A stretch of DNA of 64,000 nt from Sabellastarte sp. h YS-2021 (GCA_964017235.1 OZ024936.1:35982040-36046039); one strand, 5' to 3'. Shown: positions 44,567 to 56,551, counted from the stretch's first letter. Translations and numbers: made by a program. Notes: a model not told the origin generated them from the sequence alone.

Positions 44567-45330
44567 TTTTCATTTGTTCTTGTTAATCTTGTTTATGTTG
44601 AGATAGTCAGCATAATATGCTGATATGTGCAATGTTTTTTAAGTCAAACATATCATTGTTGCATGTTTCTAGTAAGAAAACTTATATGGCCCTGTTTTTA
44701 CCCAACAGCCTAAAAGGCTGTGTGGATATTGTTTCCCTTCATGAAACTGTAAGGTAAAGGAAATTCATACTTGGTGTGGACATAGGTTTGAGGGGTTTGT
44801 GTGCATTATCATGGTGTGACCTTAATTTGACCTTTGACCATGGCTTAAGTGACTCCGACCTTTAATTCTTGACTTTATTGTGAACACTTTAAGGAAGTTG
44901 ATAAATAGTAGGGATACTCGCTAGGGTGTAGGTATGCAGCATTATGGTGTGATCTTTATTTGACCTTTGACCTTGTAATAGTGATCCTGACCTTTAAAAT
45001 CTGTCTGGGCCATATTTTGAAAACTGTAAGGGGAAGGATATTGATACTTTCGAGGGACATTAATTGGAGTGATGTCATGGTGTGATCTTAAATTTCACAT
45101 TTGGCCTTGCAGTTGTGACCTTGATTTTTTAAAAGTTTGTACCGGCAAAATGTCAGAAAACACAAGGTGTAGGAAGTTGTTACTTTGTAAGAACACTGGT
45201 TGGTGTGTGTAGGTGACCAGTGATGTAGTGTAACCTTTGACCTTGGCTCTGTCAGAATGTTTTCTTCTACAAACAATAGAGACATATTTCTCCTATCACA
45301 AAGTTATACTGATTGCTAGAGCTGATTCTT
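44567..45330 (+). repeat. 3' flank with TGACCTTTGACC-rich degenerate repeat
   Basis: Up to about 44760 probably 3' UTR or flank; no AATAAA was found. From 44780 to 45250 there are about three diverged units of 140-160 bp containing TGGTGTGACCTTAATTTGACC and GACCTTG. They recall the 148-bp repeat at 11412. Confidence 0.55.
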
Positions 45331-45353
45331 GTATCCCCGAAAATCGGGGATAC
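45331..45353 (+). repeat. Palindromic element terminus, GTATCCCCGA family
   Basis: Perfect arms GTATCCCCGA and TCGGGGATAC around a 3-base loop, followed by ATGGACCATTGCAGGGTC and a subterminal block (CTGGTTGCCAGAGATATTAT). It looks like a third 5' end type; no matching 3' end was found in the window. 45354-46030 otherwise holds nothing I can name. Confidence 0.55.
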
Positions 45354-46059
45354 TATGGACCATTGCAGGGTCATTGTCCGTGCCCACGTCCACAAAGATT
45401 TTTTTGTTTTCGTCTGGTTGCCAGAGATATTATAAGGGAGGTACCCCCACATAAAGTGTGAAAATTTTAACACTTTATCACAATTTTGTCAATGACTATT
45501 GCAGGGAATTCTTTCATATCTTGCATAAATGTATTATTCCACAAGTAGATTCCCTTGTGTGAGTATCAGACCTGGATCTGTCTTAATTCAGTGGCCTGCC
45601 AGGGGCACTTATTTGTTTTCATGTAAGTTCGACTGATCACCGCCACCGCCGCAGGATTATGGTCTCCCTTGAAATAACTTTTTGGGGTTTCAAATTTTGC
45701 TTTCCTTCATATCTTTCTTTAAAACTATAGGGGCAGGAAAAATTCTTTGGTTACTTTGCAGAGACCTTCAGCTTTACTTAAGATAACCTTAAGCATTTTT
45801 CAAAAACAGCCCGTCGTTGCATTTTGGGAAAAAACAGTCATCTTTCAGAAGATAAGATGACTGGAAAAAAAACACATTCTCATAAACAGTTGTTTTATCT
45901 TAAGCATATTTATCTTATAAAAATATTAAGTAGCAATGAATTTTCAGAGGCATAAAATGCCTCAAAGATATACAACATATGAATGTCCCTATCTATAGCC
46001 AATTATAGTTTACTACAGTGTATCTTTATTTATGTCCACCCCGCTGCGGGGTGGACATA

Positions 46060-47240
46060 TTATTTTTGCTTTTTCCGGCGTCTGGCGTCCGGTGTCCGCC
46101 ATCCGTCACACTTGATTTCCGTTCATTTCAAGGAAAAGTATTTATCCTATCTTTACCAAATTTGGTATGGGTGTTTATTGGGTTAATAGCTTGCATGGGA
46201 TTGCTTTTGGTGAAGATAGCTGTATAGCTAACTGAGTAATAGCTACTTAGTTACTTTTGTGTACTTCTTTTGTTTCCTGGCATTTTAAGGGAAAATATTT
46301 GACATATCTTTACCAAATTTGGTATGAGCAATAGTTAGGTCAAGAGTTTGCTTGGGATTGCTTTTATTGATAATAGCTGTATAACTCACTCAGTAATAGC
46401 TACTTAGCTACTTTTAGTAGGTTTTTATTTTAAGCATTTTAAAGGAAAAGTATTTAACCTATGTTCAGGAAAAGTAATTATCCTATCTTTACCAAATTTG
46501 GTATGGGTATTTATTGGGTTAATAGCTTGCATGAAATTACTTTTGGTGAAGATAGCTCTATAGCTAACTGAGTAATAGCTATTTAGCTACTTTTGTATAC
46601 TTCTATTGTTTCCGGGCATTTTAAGGAAAAATATTTGACATATCTTTACGAAATTTGGTATGAGCAATAGTGAGGTCAATAGCTTACTTGGGATTGCTTT
46701 TAGTGTTAATAGCTATACAACTGACTGAGTAATAGCTACTTAGCTACTTTGCGTAGCTTTTGTATTTTAGGCATTTTGAAGGAAAAGTATTTCACCTATG
46801 TTCACAAAATTTGGGATGGAAGATTATTTGATCAGTAGCTTGCTTAGGATTGCTTTTGGTGATAATACCTTTATAGCTAACTGAGTAATAGCTACTGTGC
46901 TATATAGCTATTATGCTATTTTGAGTTGACTTTTTCTGGACATTTTAATAAAACAATGTTTTCTATCTCCACAAAAATTTATGTGAAGGATAATTGGGTC
47001 AATAGTTTGGCCAGGATAGCTTTTCGTCGATAATAGCTTTGTAGCTATCTGAGTAATAGCTGCTTTGCTACTTTGAGCCTACTCTGAATTGCATTTCTGG
47101 TTTCACTCTTTTAAAAGAAACATATTTAACTCATCTTTTTAAAATTTGGTGTGAAGGTTTATAGCGTCAATTGCTTGCTTGGTATTGTTGTTTGTGGTAA
47201 TAGCTTTAACGTCCTGAGTAATAGCTACATAGCAAAAAAC
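46060..47240 (+). repeat. Satellite of about 160-180 bp in element B
   Basis: ACCAAATTTGGTATG recurs near 46155, 46313, 46493 and 46652, each followed by TTGGGATTGCTTTTGGTG-like and ACTGAGTAATAGCTAC blocks. It shares GAGTAATAGCTAC with the 320-bp satellite. Confidence 0.8.
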
Positions 47241-47390
47241 AAAAATATGTCTATCTCCTAAACCGTGCAAGATAGAGTGATTTCGTCGAAATTTTCGACC
47301 CACAGGGTATCTAAGCAATGTATTTTCAAAACATTTTCCTCTCACTAAAAATGGCAGCCATTTCGAATTTTTGCCAAAAATAGAAAAACT

Positions 47391-50300
47391 AAAAATTTGC
47401 TTGATGATGATGATTTGCTATTGGAAATGATGCTACTTGAAATAAGAGGCATATCACTACAGTTTTCATCCTTCCTCAAAAAATCTAAAGATTTGAGGGA
47501 GAAAGAATTAATTAAGTTAATTGAAAAATCTGAAAACTCTGAATCAAACAAGGATTTCAATGAAAATGTAGATGCAATGAAATTGGAATTGCAGGAAATA
47601 ACAGAATCTAAATTAAGAGGTCACGTAGTACGCTCTAGAGCCCATTGGTTACAATATGGTGAAAAGCCTTCTAGATATTTTTGTTCTCTAGAACGAAAAA
47701 ACTACATTGAAAAAACAATCCGAAAACTGCACAAGGCCAATGGAGAGGTAATTACGCATCAAGCTGGCATTTTGTCTGAAATTAGATCCTTTTATACTGA
47801 CCTCTACAGAAGTAGGGACCATTTATTATCTGATATTGATCTTCATGAACACTTTAAAAATGAAAATATTAATAAACTGGATGGAAATGAAAGCCTTAAT
47901 TTGGGAAAACTGCTGACAGTGGATGAACTTGGTTATACGCTAAAAAATATGAAGAATAATAAAACACCAGGGATAGATGGGTTCCCTGCAGAATTTTTAA
48001 AGATTTTTTGGTGTAAATTAAAAACTATTATTACTAGAGCACTTAATCACTGCTTTCAAAAAGGACAACTCTCAATCAGTCTCAGACATGCTATAATTAA
48101 CTGTATTCCAAAAGGAAACAAACCAAGAGAGTTTTTAAAAAATTGGAGACCTATCTCACTATTAAGTGTACTCTATAAATTACTTTCAGGCACAATTGCA
48201 AATCGCACAAAACCTTTTTTAAACAAACTTATTTCAGAGACTCAAACCGGATTTATTCCTGGAAGATATATAGGTGAATCAACAAGGCTAGTCTATGATA
48301 CCATGCAATACCTGGAAGCCAATTCTAAGCCTGGGTTATTGATGTTGATTGATTTTGAAAAGGCATTTGATTCTATCTCATGGAAATTTATGTACAACGT
48401 ACTGAACTTTCTAGGGTTTCCTTCAGACTATGTTCTATGGATAAAGCTTCTGAATGCAAATTTCACTGCTTCAATAGTTCAAGCTGGGGTAAAATCTGAA
48501 ACAGTATCAATTGAAAGGGGTTGTAAACAAGGTGACCCAATTGCATCATATCTGTTCATATTCTGTGGTCAAATACTCAGCTACCTATTGCAATTTGAAA
48601 AAAACTTTACAGGAATAACTATAAAGGAAAAAGAATTAAAATTATCGCAATTTGCAGATGATACCAGTCTTTTCCTAGATGGCTCACAAAATTCACTTCA
48701 AGCTGCATTAAATACCATTGAAATTTTTGGATCCTATTCTGGTTTAAAAATGAATAAAAACAAGACAAAGGTGATTTGGATTGGGAAAAGAAAGCATTCA
48801 ATCGACAAACTATCAGTAAATGCACCCTTGGATTGGGGAACAACCCAATTTGATCTACTTGGTATCAGATTTTCAGTAGATTTGCAAGAAATGACTAATC
48901 TTAACTATTCTCTTGCATTAGAAAAATCAGAAAAACTTCTGCACTCTTGGAAAAAGAGGACTCTTACTCCACTTGGGAAAATAACTGTCATAAAAACTTT
49001 TATTATTTCGAAATTTGCCCATCTTTTTACCTGTATTCCCTCTCCTGACGTTCACTTCATCAAAACTTTGAATACACTTCTTTTTTGCTATCTTTGGAAT
49101 GGAAAACCTGATAAAATTAAAAGAAAATGGATAACTCAAGACTATGATTATGGTGGTCTTAGAATGATTAATTTGAATTGTTTCATTCAGTCACTGAAAC
49201 TGACCTGGATGGCAAGACTGTTAAAACAAGGTTCGTCTTTATGGATAAATGTGTTTGAACAAACAATATCTCCCATTGACAAGTTAATTAAACTTGGACC
49301 CCAGTGGTGTCAATGTTTATGCAATTCAATTTCTAACAAGTTCTGGGTAGATGTATTTAACAATTGGGTAACTTTTTGCAGCAAAGTACCACTGAGAACT
49401 AGTGATGATGTCATGTCAGCTCCAATATGGTTTAATTCAAATATTTCCAATGAAATTTTATATTTCCCTACATGGTTCAAGCATGGTATAGCTTGTGTTG
49501 GGGATGTACTTGAATTGGATGGGAACTTTATGAGTAATGAGGATCTTCAAAACCGTTATAAACTTAAAGAAAAAAACTTCTTAGATACCCTCCGACTTAA
49601 ACTACTCCTTACCAGGTTCCTATCAACTTTTAAATTGAATTCTCTGTATGTTTTCCAGAGACCCCAAATATCTAGACACATAGCATTTGTGCTGTCTAAT
49701 AAGGAAAAAGCTAAAGGCTATTATAAGGTTCTGAATGAAAAGTCTGAAAATATAATTTGCACTTTACACCAAAAATGGCAAGGTGATCTGAACTATACGT
49801 TTGAAGAGTCGCAATGGTATAAAATCTTTAAAATCTGTTTCAAAGTTGTTAAAGACAACAATATTATATGGTTTCAATACAGATTAATTCATAGAATCCT
49901 AGGTACTCGTTCATTACTGCATAAAATGTCAATTGAAACTGACAACAAATGCCATTTCTGTAATGTTTCTTCAGAAACCTTAATTCATTTATTCTATTCA
50001 TGTCCAAAAGTTAAGCTACTGTGGCAACAGGTTGAGAATTGGGTTAAATTAAAAACAAGCGTACCCTTAAAATTGACTTTACCTGAAATTTTGTTGGGCT
50101 ATATGAAACCGGAACATTTTATACCTGTTAACACAATTATATTGTGTACAAAGAAATATATCTTTTCAAGCTCAAGAAGTGGACAAATTCTTTCAATTTC
50201 TGAACTGAAAATCAAAATCAAAACTGTATATGAAGAACAATATTTTTTAGCAAAATTGGACTTAACAAAGGATTACTTTGAAAACTGCTGGGCCATTTAT

Positions 50301-50464
50301 AATAGTATCTTTCACACAGAAAATCTCCATCCTTAATATGTATTCTCAGTTAATTTACCTTTCATACCTATTATAATGGAACCGTATTCCACAACTTCTT
50401 TTAACAGGGTGACATCGAGGCTTGTTATCTGTTTTCTTGTGTAAAAAATAGATCAGTTTTGTTT

Positions 50465-50508
<44 letters not shown>

Positions 50509-50511
50509 CTT
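47391..50511 (+). mobile_element. Young 5'-truncated LINE (L1/Tx1-like) with 12-bp target duplication
   Basis: The direct repeat AAAAATTTGCTT (47391-47402 and 50500-50511) flanks the insertion; joining it restores a normal 168-bp satellite unit. A run of 36 A (50469-50504) precedes the right repeat. The open frame runs from the truncation point to 50336. Perfect duplication, long pure poly(A) and an unbroken frame point to a recent insertion. Confidence 0.92.
47403..50336 (+). CDS. LINE ORF2, reverse transcriptase part, 5'-truncated but open
   Basis: About 977 codons without a stop. The apurinic endonuclease domain and true start are lost by 5' truncation. RT domain: KTPGIDGFPAEFLKIFW (about 47960-48010), NWRPISLLSVLYKLLS, FIPGRY, motif A LLMLIDFEKAFDSISW (about 48335-48385), RGCKQGDPIASYLFI, and active site FADD at 48651-48662. 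C-terminal CCHC motif CHFC ... H ... C at 49950-50003 (zf-RVT type). The closest clade by motif style is L1/Tx1. With only a truncated frame it cannot move alone, but the RT could in principle be active if expressed. The related fragment at 42136-42700 shows that more than one subfamily exists. Confidence 0.9.
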   Translation, partial: DDDDLLLEMMLLEIRGISLQFSSFLKKSKDLREKELIKLIEKSENSESNKDFNENVDAMKLELQEITESKLRGHVVRSRAHWLQYGEKPSRYFCSLERKNYIEKTIRKLHKANGEVITHQAGILSEIRSFYTDLYRSRDHLLSDIDLHEHFKNENINKLDGNESLNLGKLLTVDELGYTLKNMKNNKTPGIDGFPAEFLKIFWCKLKTIITRALNHCFQKGQLSISLRHAIINCIPKGNKPREFLKNWRPISLLSVLYKLLSGTIANRTKPFLNKLISETQTGFIPGRYIGESTRLVYDTMQYLEANSKPGLLMLIDFEKAFDSISWKFMYNVLNFLGFPSDYVLWIKLLNANFTASIVQAGVKSETVSIERGCKQGDPIASYLFIFCGQILSYLLQFEKNFTGITIKEKELKLSQFADDTSLFLDGSQNSLQAALNTIEIFGSYSGLKMNKNKTKVIWIGKRKHSIDKLSVNAPLDWGTTQFDLLGIRFSVDLQEMTNLNYSLALEKSEKLLHSWKKRTLTPLGKITVIKTFIISKFAHLFTCIPSPDVHFIKTLNTLLFCYLWNGKPDKIKRKWITQDYDYGGLRMINLNCFIQSLKLTWMARLLKQGSSLWINVFEQTISPIDKLIKLGPQWCQCLCNSISNKFWVDVFNNWVTFCSKVPLRTSDDVMSAPIWFNSNISNEILYFPTWFKHGIACVGDVLELDGNFMSNEDLQNRYKLKEKNFLDTLRLKLLLTRFLSTFKLNSLYVFQRPQISRHIAFVLSNKEKAKGYYKVLNEKSENIICTLHQKWQGDLNYTFEESQWYKIFKICFKVVKDNNIIWFQYRLIHRILGTRSLLHKMSIETDNKCHFCNVSSETLIHLFYSCPKVKLLWQQVENWVKLKTSVPLKLTLPEILLGYMKPEHFIPVNTIILCTKKYIFSSSRSGQILSISELKIKIKTVYEEQYFLAKLDLTKDYFENCWAIYNSIFHTENLHP

Positions 50512-51420
50512 CTATCTCCTTAACCATGCGAGATAGAGCGATTTCGTCGAAATTTTCGACCCACAGGATATCTAGGCAATGTACTCTTGCAATTTTCATA
50601 TAATTTTACTCTCCCAAAAATGGCGGCCATTTTGAATTTTCGAATTTTTGCCAAAAATGGAAAACACAAATTTGCTTGTATCTCCTTAACTGTGCAAGAT
50701 GAGCGATTTCGTCGAAATTTTCGACCCACAGGGAATCTGATCAGTGTACTCTCGGCAATTTTCAAAAAATTTTCCTCTTCCCAAAAATGGCGGCCATTTT
50801 GAATTTTTGAATTTTTGCCAAAAATGGAAAAACACAAATTTTCTTCTATCTCCTTAACCGTGCGAGATAGAGCGATTTCGTCGAAATTTTCGACCCACAG
50901 GGTATCTAATCAATGTACTGTTGATATTTTTCAAAAAATTTTCATCTCACCAAAACTGGCAGCCATTTTGAATTTTTCAAATTTTTGTCAAAAATGGAAA
51001 AACACAAATTTCCTTTTATCTCCTTAACCGTGCGAGATAGAGTGATTTCGACCCATAGGATATCTAAGAAATGTTCTATTGGAAATTTTCAAAAAATTCT
51101 TCTCTCCCAAAAATGGCCGCCATTTTGAATTTTTGCCAAAAATGGAAAAACACAAATTTGCTTCTATCTCCTTAACTGTGCAAGATAGAGCGATTTCGTC
51201 GAAATTTTCGACCCACAGGATATCTAAGCAATGTACTTTAGGCAATTTTCAAAAAAATTTTCTCTCCCCAAAATGGCGGCCATTTGAATTTTCGCCAAAA
51301 ATGGAAAAACACAAATTTGCTTCTATGTTCTTAACTGTGCGAGATAGAGCGATTTCGTCAAAATTTTCCATCCACAGGATATCTCAGCAATCTACTCTAG
51401 CCAATTTTGTCCAAGTTTTA
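50512..51420 (+). repeat. 168-bp satellite array in element B
   Basis: About 5.5 units starting at CTTCTATCTCCTTAACCGTG-type blocks; each has GAGATAGAGCGATTTCGTCG, TTTTCGACCCACAGG and ATGGCGGCCATTTTGAATTT. Units vary by point changes and short deletions. Confidence 0.9.
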
Positions 51421-51476
51421 GAGCAAAACTCATGCTTCCCTTTGGGTGGACATTACGCATGCCAATGCATCCTAGT

Positions 51477-53572
51477 TTTGTATAAATATGTTGTTCACCT
51501 ACTTTTGGGTCAGCTAGAACATAGTAAAATTGCAGACCTGTATGTCATGGCATAGCTGAGTAATAGCTACTTTCAGGTTCTCACTGTTGAGTAATCAGTT
51601 GTAACTTGAAAACTATTGCATTTAGAGTATTTTCTTTAATATGTTGTTCACCTACTTTTGGGTCAGCTGTAACATAGTGAAATTGCAGACCTATAGGTCA
51701 TGACATAGCTGAGTAGTAAAGCTACTGTCATGTTCTCATGAGTAAATCATTTTTAACTTAAAAACTATTGCATTTAGAGTATTTTCTTCATAATGTCATT
51801 CACCTACTTTTGGATCCGCTATAAAATAGTAAAGTTGCAGACCTGTAGCGCAGCAGTAGCTACTTTGAGGTTTTCACTGTTGAGCAAATCAGTTGTTACT
51901 TGAAAGCCATTGCATTCAGAGAATTTTGTTTAAATATCTTATTCATCTACTTTTGAATTAGCTATAACATTGTAAAATTGCAGATGTTTAGCTCATGGCA
52001 TAGCTATGTAATAGCTATTCTCAGGCTCTCACTGTTGGATAAATCAGCTGTAACTTGAAAACTATTGCATTTAAAGTATTTTCTATAAATATGTTGTTCA
52101 TCTACTTTTGGGTCAACTATAACATAGTAAAATTGCAGACCTGTAGGCCATGGCATAGCTGAGCAAGAGCTACTTTCAGGCTCTCACTGTTGAGTAAATC
52201 AGATGTAACTGAAAAACTATTGCATTTAGAGTATGATGTTTAAATATGTTGTTTGCATACTTATGGGTCAGCTATAACATAGTGAAATGATAGATCTGTA
52301 GCTCATGGCATAGCTGATCAATAGCTACTTTTAGATTTCCACTGTTCAGTTAATCGGTTGTAACTTGAAAAACTATTGCATTTACAGTATTTTGTTAAAA
52401 TAAGTTATAAACCTACTTTTGGGTCAGCTATAAAATAGTAAAATTGCAGACCTGTAGCTCCTTGCATAGCTGAGTAATAGGTACTTTCAGGTTCTCTCTG
52501 TTGAGTAAATCAGTTGTAACTTGGAAAATATTTCATTTACAGTATTCTTTAAATCTGTTATTTACCTACTTTTGTGTGAGCTATACCATATTAAAATTGC
52601 AGCCCTTTAAGTGATTGCATAGCTGAGCAAAAGCTACTTTGAGATTCTCACTGTTGAGTAAATCAGTTGAAACTCAAAAACTATTGCATATGCAGTATTT
52701 TCTTTAAATATGTTTTTAACCTACTTTTACACCTGAAGAGTTACCTTGTTACTTTCCTTCTGAATACCATTTGCAGGGCACAACTTTTGTGTCCTTTTCT
52801 TCTGTCACTTCTACTCTGAAACTCAAAACACACAGTCAGCTGACACAGACCCCATTCACGGGCACTGATTGTTTGTTAAAATAATTTTATTACATTAAAA
52901 TTCATGAAATCATGCACTGAATCACGTATAACTTGAAAAGTATTGCATTTAGAGCATTTTGTTAAAATACTACTAAAGTAGCTTCTTTTTCCATGACTAC
53001 AACATGGTGAGTAACTTTGGAGCCTATGCCTGTGGCTTAGTGAGTAATAGCTACTTTCTGACTTTCAGTACCTTCCATAATGAGTAAAATCACTTGTAAC
53101 TTGAAAACTATTGCATGTATAGTATTTTGTTGAAATATGTTATTCAGCTACTTTTGGATCAGCTATAATGTAGCAAAATTGCGAACCTGTAGCTCATGGC
53201 AAAGCTGAGCAGTAGCTACCTATAACTTCTCACTGTTTAGTAAATCAGCTGTAACTTGAAAGCAATTGCCTTTTGAGTATTTTGTTTGATGTTATTCATC
53301 TACTTTTGGGTCAGCTATAACATAGTAAAGTTGCAGACTTGTAGCTCATTGAATAGATGAGCAATAGCTACTTTCAGGTTCTCACTGTTGAGTAAATCAA
53401 TTGTAACTTGAAACTTATTGACTTTAGAGTATTTGGTTTCATCTGTTATTCAACTACTTTTGGTTCAGCTATAACATAGTAAAATTGCAGACCTGTAGCT
53501 CATTGCATAGCTGAGCAAAAGCTATTTCGAGATTCTCATTGTTGAGTAAGTCAGTTGTAACTTGAAAATTAT
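51477..53572 (+). repeat. Satellite array of about 155 bp, 13 copies
   Basis: Each unit has CACCTACTTTTGGGTCAGCT, ACATAGTAAAATTGCAGACC, ATAGCTGAGTAATAGCTACT and AACTTGAAAACTATTGCATT. Spacing is about 150-157 bp. The array goes on after the insertion of the element at 53573-57001. A foreign 140-bp segment sits at 52737-52880. Confidence 0.88.
52737..52880 (+). repeat. Dispersed direct repeat, copy 1 (partner at 58605)
   Basis: Shared with 58605-58735: CTTCTGAATACCATTTGCAG, GCACAACTTTTGTGTC, AGTCAGCTGACACAGA and CGGGCACTGATTGTTTGTT. About 85-90% identical by eye. Confidence 0.75.
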
Positions 53573-53934
53573 TAAGCGTCCCGTAAGGGACGCTTGTTTG
53601 TGTATGGGAGAGCTTCTGACTCTGCCGGCTCCGCATTTTGTTTTCCTTATAACTCTGTAACCGTTAGGCGGATTCTTTTCAAATTTGGCAGGTTTAGGCA
53701 GTAGCCTTGGGGAATTTTTTTGAATATGCTGTAGTGACATTTCAACCAATCAGAGAGGTCACATGACCAAAAATGTCTTTTTTCGATGGGGAAGCTTGTC
53801 CGGATGATAACTTGAAAGGAATTTTATCAATTCACCTGAAACTTGGCAAATACATTCATTCTATTAAAATCTGGAAATCATTAGATTTTGGCATTGATTG
53901 GTCAAGAAATGGCCGAGTAATTAATGATTAATTA

Positions 53935-54890
53935 ATCATTACGAATGTTCCAAATAAGGAAAACACAAAAATGCTTATATCTCGAAAACCGTGCTAGATA
54001 GAGCGATTTCGACAAAATTTTTGGCCCACAGGGTATCTCTGCGGAGTAGTTTTCCCAATTTTTCAAAAATTTTTGTCTCGCCCAAAATGGCGGCCATTTT
54101 GAATTTTCGAAATTTTCGCAAAAATTGCAAAACACAAAAATGCTTATATCTCGAAAACCGTGCTAGATAGAGCGATTTCGACGAAATTTTTGACCCACAG
54201 GGTATCTCTGCAGAGTAGTTATCCCAATTTTGAAAAAAATTTTGTCTCGCCAAAAATGGCGGCCATTTTGAATTTTCGAATTTTTCGCAAAAATTGCAAA
54301 ACACAAAAATGCTTATATCTCAAAAACCGTGCTAGATAGAGCAATTTCGACAAAATTTTTGACCCGCAGGATATCTCTGCAGAGTAGTTATCCCAATTTT
54401 GAAAAAATTTTTGTCTCGCCAAAAATGGCGGCCATTTTGAATTTTCGAATTTTTCGCAAAAATTGCAAAACATAAAAATGCTTATATCTCGAAAACCCTG
54501 CTAGATAGAGCGATTTCGACCCGCAGGGTATCTCTGCAGAGTAGCTGCCAATTTTCAAACAAAAAATTTCTCGCAAAAAATGGCGGCCACTTTGAATTTT
54601 CGAATTTTTCGCAAAATTGCAAAACACAAAAATGCTTATATCTCGAAAACCGTGCTAGATAGAGCGATTTCGATGAAATTTTTGACCCACAGGGTATCTA
54701 TGCAGAGTAGCCATGCCAATTTTCAAAAAAATTTTCTCTTGCCAAAAATGGCGGCCATTTTGAATTTTTGAATTTTTGCGCAAAAATCGCAAAACACAAA
54801 AATGCTAATATTTCGAAAACCGTGCTACATAGAGCGATTTGAACGAAATTTTTTATCTTCAGGGTATCTCTGCAGAGCAGCTATCCCAAA
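53935..54890 (+). repeat. 170-bp satellite array in element D
   Basis: About 5.5 units with ATGCTTATATCTCGAAAACC, GTGCTAGATAGAGCGATTTC, GACCCACAGGGTATCTCTGC and AAAATGGCGGCCATTTTGAA. It is a subfamily of the 168-bp satellite of elements A-C. Confidence 0.9.
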
Positions 54891-56480
54891 GAGCTTTCAC
54901 TTGGTGAAGTTTCAGACCCATAGCTAATTGCTCACCTACTCAAAAAGAGTAAATGCGAATTACCTCTAAAAGTATTGCAGATGGCCAATTTTTCTCAAAT
55001 AACTCATTCATCTACTTTTGGAAGAGCTTTCACATGGTGAAGTTTCAGACCCATAGCCAATTACTCACCTACTCAAAATGAGTAAATGCGAATTATCTCT
55101 AAAAGTATTGCAGATAGCCAATTTTTCTCAAATAACTCATTCACCTACTTTTGGAAGAGCTTTCACATGGTGAAGTTTCAGACCCATAGCCAATTACTCA
55201 CCTACTCAAAATGAGTAAATGCGAATTATCTCTAAAAGTATTGCAGATAGCCAATTTTTCTCAAATAACTCATTCACCTACTTTTGGGAGAGCTTTCACA
55301 TGGTGAAGTTTCAGACCCATAGCTAATTATTTACCTACTCAAAATGAGTAAATGCTAATTATCTGTAAAAGTATTGCGGATCCCCAATTTTTATCAAATA
55401 ACTCATTCATCTACTTGTGGGAGAGCTTTCACATGGTGAAGTTTCAGACCCATAGCTAATTACTCGCCTACTCAAAATGAGTAAATGCGAATTATCTCTA
55501 AAAGTATTGCAGATAGCCAATTTTTCTCAAATAACTCATTCACCTACTTTTGGGAGAGCTTTCACTTGATGAAGTTTCAGACCCATAGCTAATTACTCAC
55601 CTACTCAAAATGAGTAAATGCGAATTATCTCTAAAAGTATTGCAGATAGCCAATTTTTCTCAAATAACTCATTCACCTACTTTTGGGAGAGCTTTCACTT
55701 GATGAAGTTTCAGACCCATAGCTAATTACTCACCTACTCAAAATGAGTAAATGCGAATTATCTCTAAAAGTATTGCAGATACCCAATTTTTCTCAAATAA
55801 CTCATTCACCTGCTTTTGGGAGAGCTTTCACTTGGTGAAGTTTCAGACCCATAGCTAATTACTCACCTACTCAAAATGAGTAAATGCGAATTATCTCTAA
55901 AAGTATTGCAGATACCCAATTTTTCTCAAATAACTCATTCACCTGCTTTTGGGAGAGCTTTCACTTGGTGAAGTTTCAGACCCATAGCTAATTACTCACC
56001 TACTCAAAATGAGTAAATGCGAATTATCTCTAAAAGTATTGCAGATAGCCAATTTTTCTCAAATAAATCATTCACCTACTTTTGGCAGAGCTTTCACTTG
56101 GTGAAGTTTCAGACCCATAGCTATTTATTCACCTTCTCAAAATGAGTAAATGCTAATTATCTGTAAAAGTATTGCGGATACCCAATTTTTATCAAATACT
56201 CATTCATCTACTTGTGGGAGAGCTTTCACATGGTGAAGTTTCAGACCCATAGCTAATTACTCACCTACTCAAAATGAGTAAATGCGAATTATCTCTAAAA
56301 GTATTGCAGATAGCCAATTTTTCTCAAATAACTCATTCACCTACTTTTGGGAGAGCTTTCACTTGGTGAAGTTTCAGACCCATAGATAATTATTCACCTA
56401 CTCAAAATGAGTAAATGTGAATTATCTCTTAATAGTATTGCAGATAGCCAATTTTTCTCAAATAACTCATTCACCTACTT
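54891..56480 (+). repeat. 133-bp satellite array, about 12 copies
   Basis: GAGCTTTCAC begins at 54891, 55024 and 55157 (period 133). Each unit has GGTGAAGTTTCAGACCCATA, ACTCACCTACTCAAAATGAG and AAAAGTATTGCAGATAGCC. Units are 95% or more alike by eye, the most homogenised array beside the 50-bp minisatellite. It is a shortened relative of the 155-bp satellite. Confidence 0.92.
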
Positions 56481-56551
56481 TTGGAAAACCTTTCACACAC
56501 GAAAATGAAAAATTGTGAATATCTCGGAAAAGCTATTTCTTCTGCTTTAAT

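Larger units (their letters stand above)
46031..51476 (+). mobile_element. Satellite-bearing element B, GTCCACCCC-end family, hosting a LINE
   Basis: 5' palindrome TATGTCCACCCC-GCTGC-GGGGTGGACATA at 46031-46059 (12-bp stem). Then a 160-180-bp satellite with ACCAAATTTGGTATG blocks to 47240, one 168-bp unit, the LINE, further 168-bp units to 51420, the inverted arm GGGTGGACATTA at 51444-51455, hairpin GCAT-GCCA-ATGC, and end CTAGT at 51472-51476. Without the LINE the element would be about 2.3 kb. Confidence 0.7.

Noticed and set aside
50512..51555. Open frames of up to 158 codons in the 168-bp satellites, on either strand
   Set aside because: They repeat the satellite unit, change frame between units and occur in both orientations elsewhere.
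54891..56480. 133-bp direct repeats as a CRISPR or regulatory iteron array
   Set aside because: Contiguous repeats without spacers, part of a satellite family.
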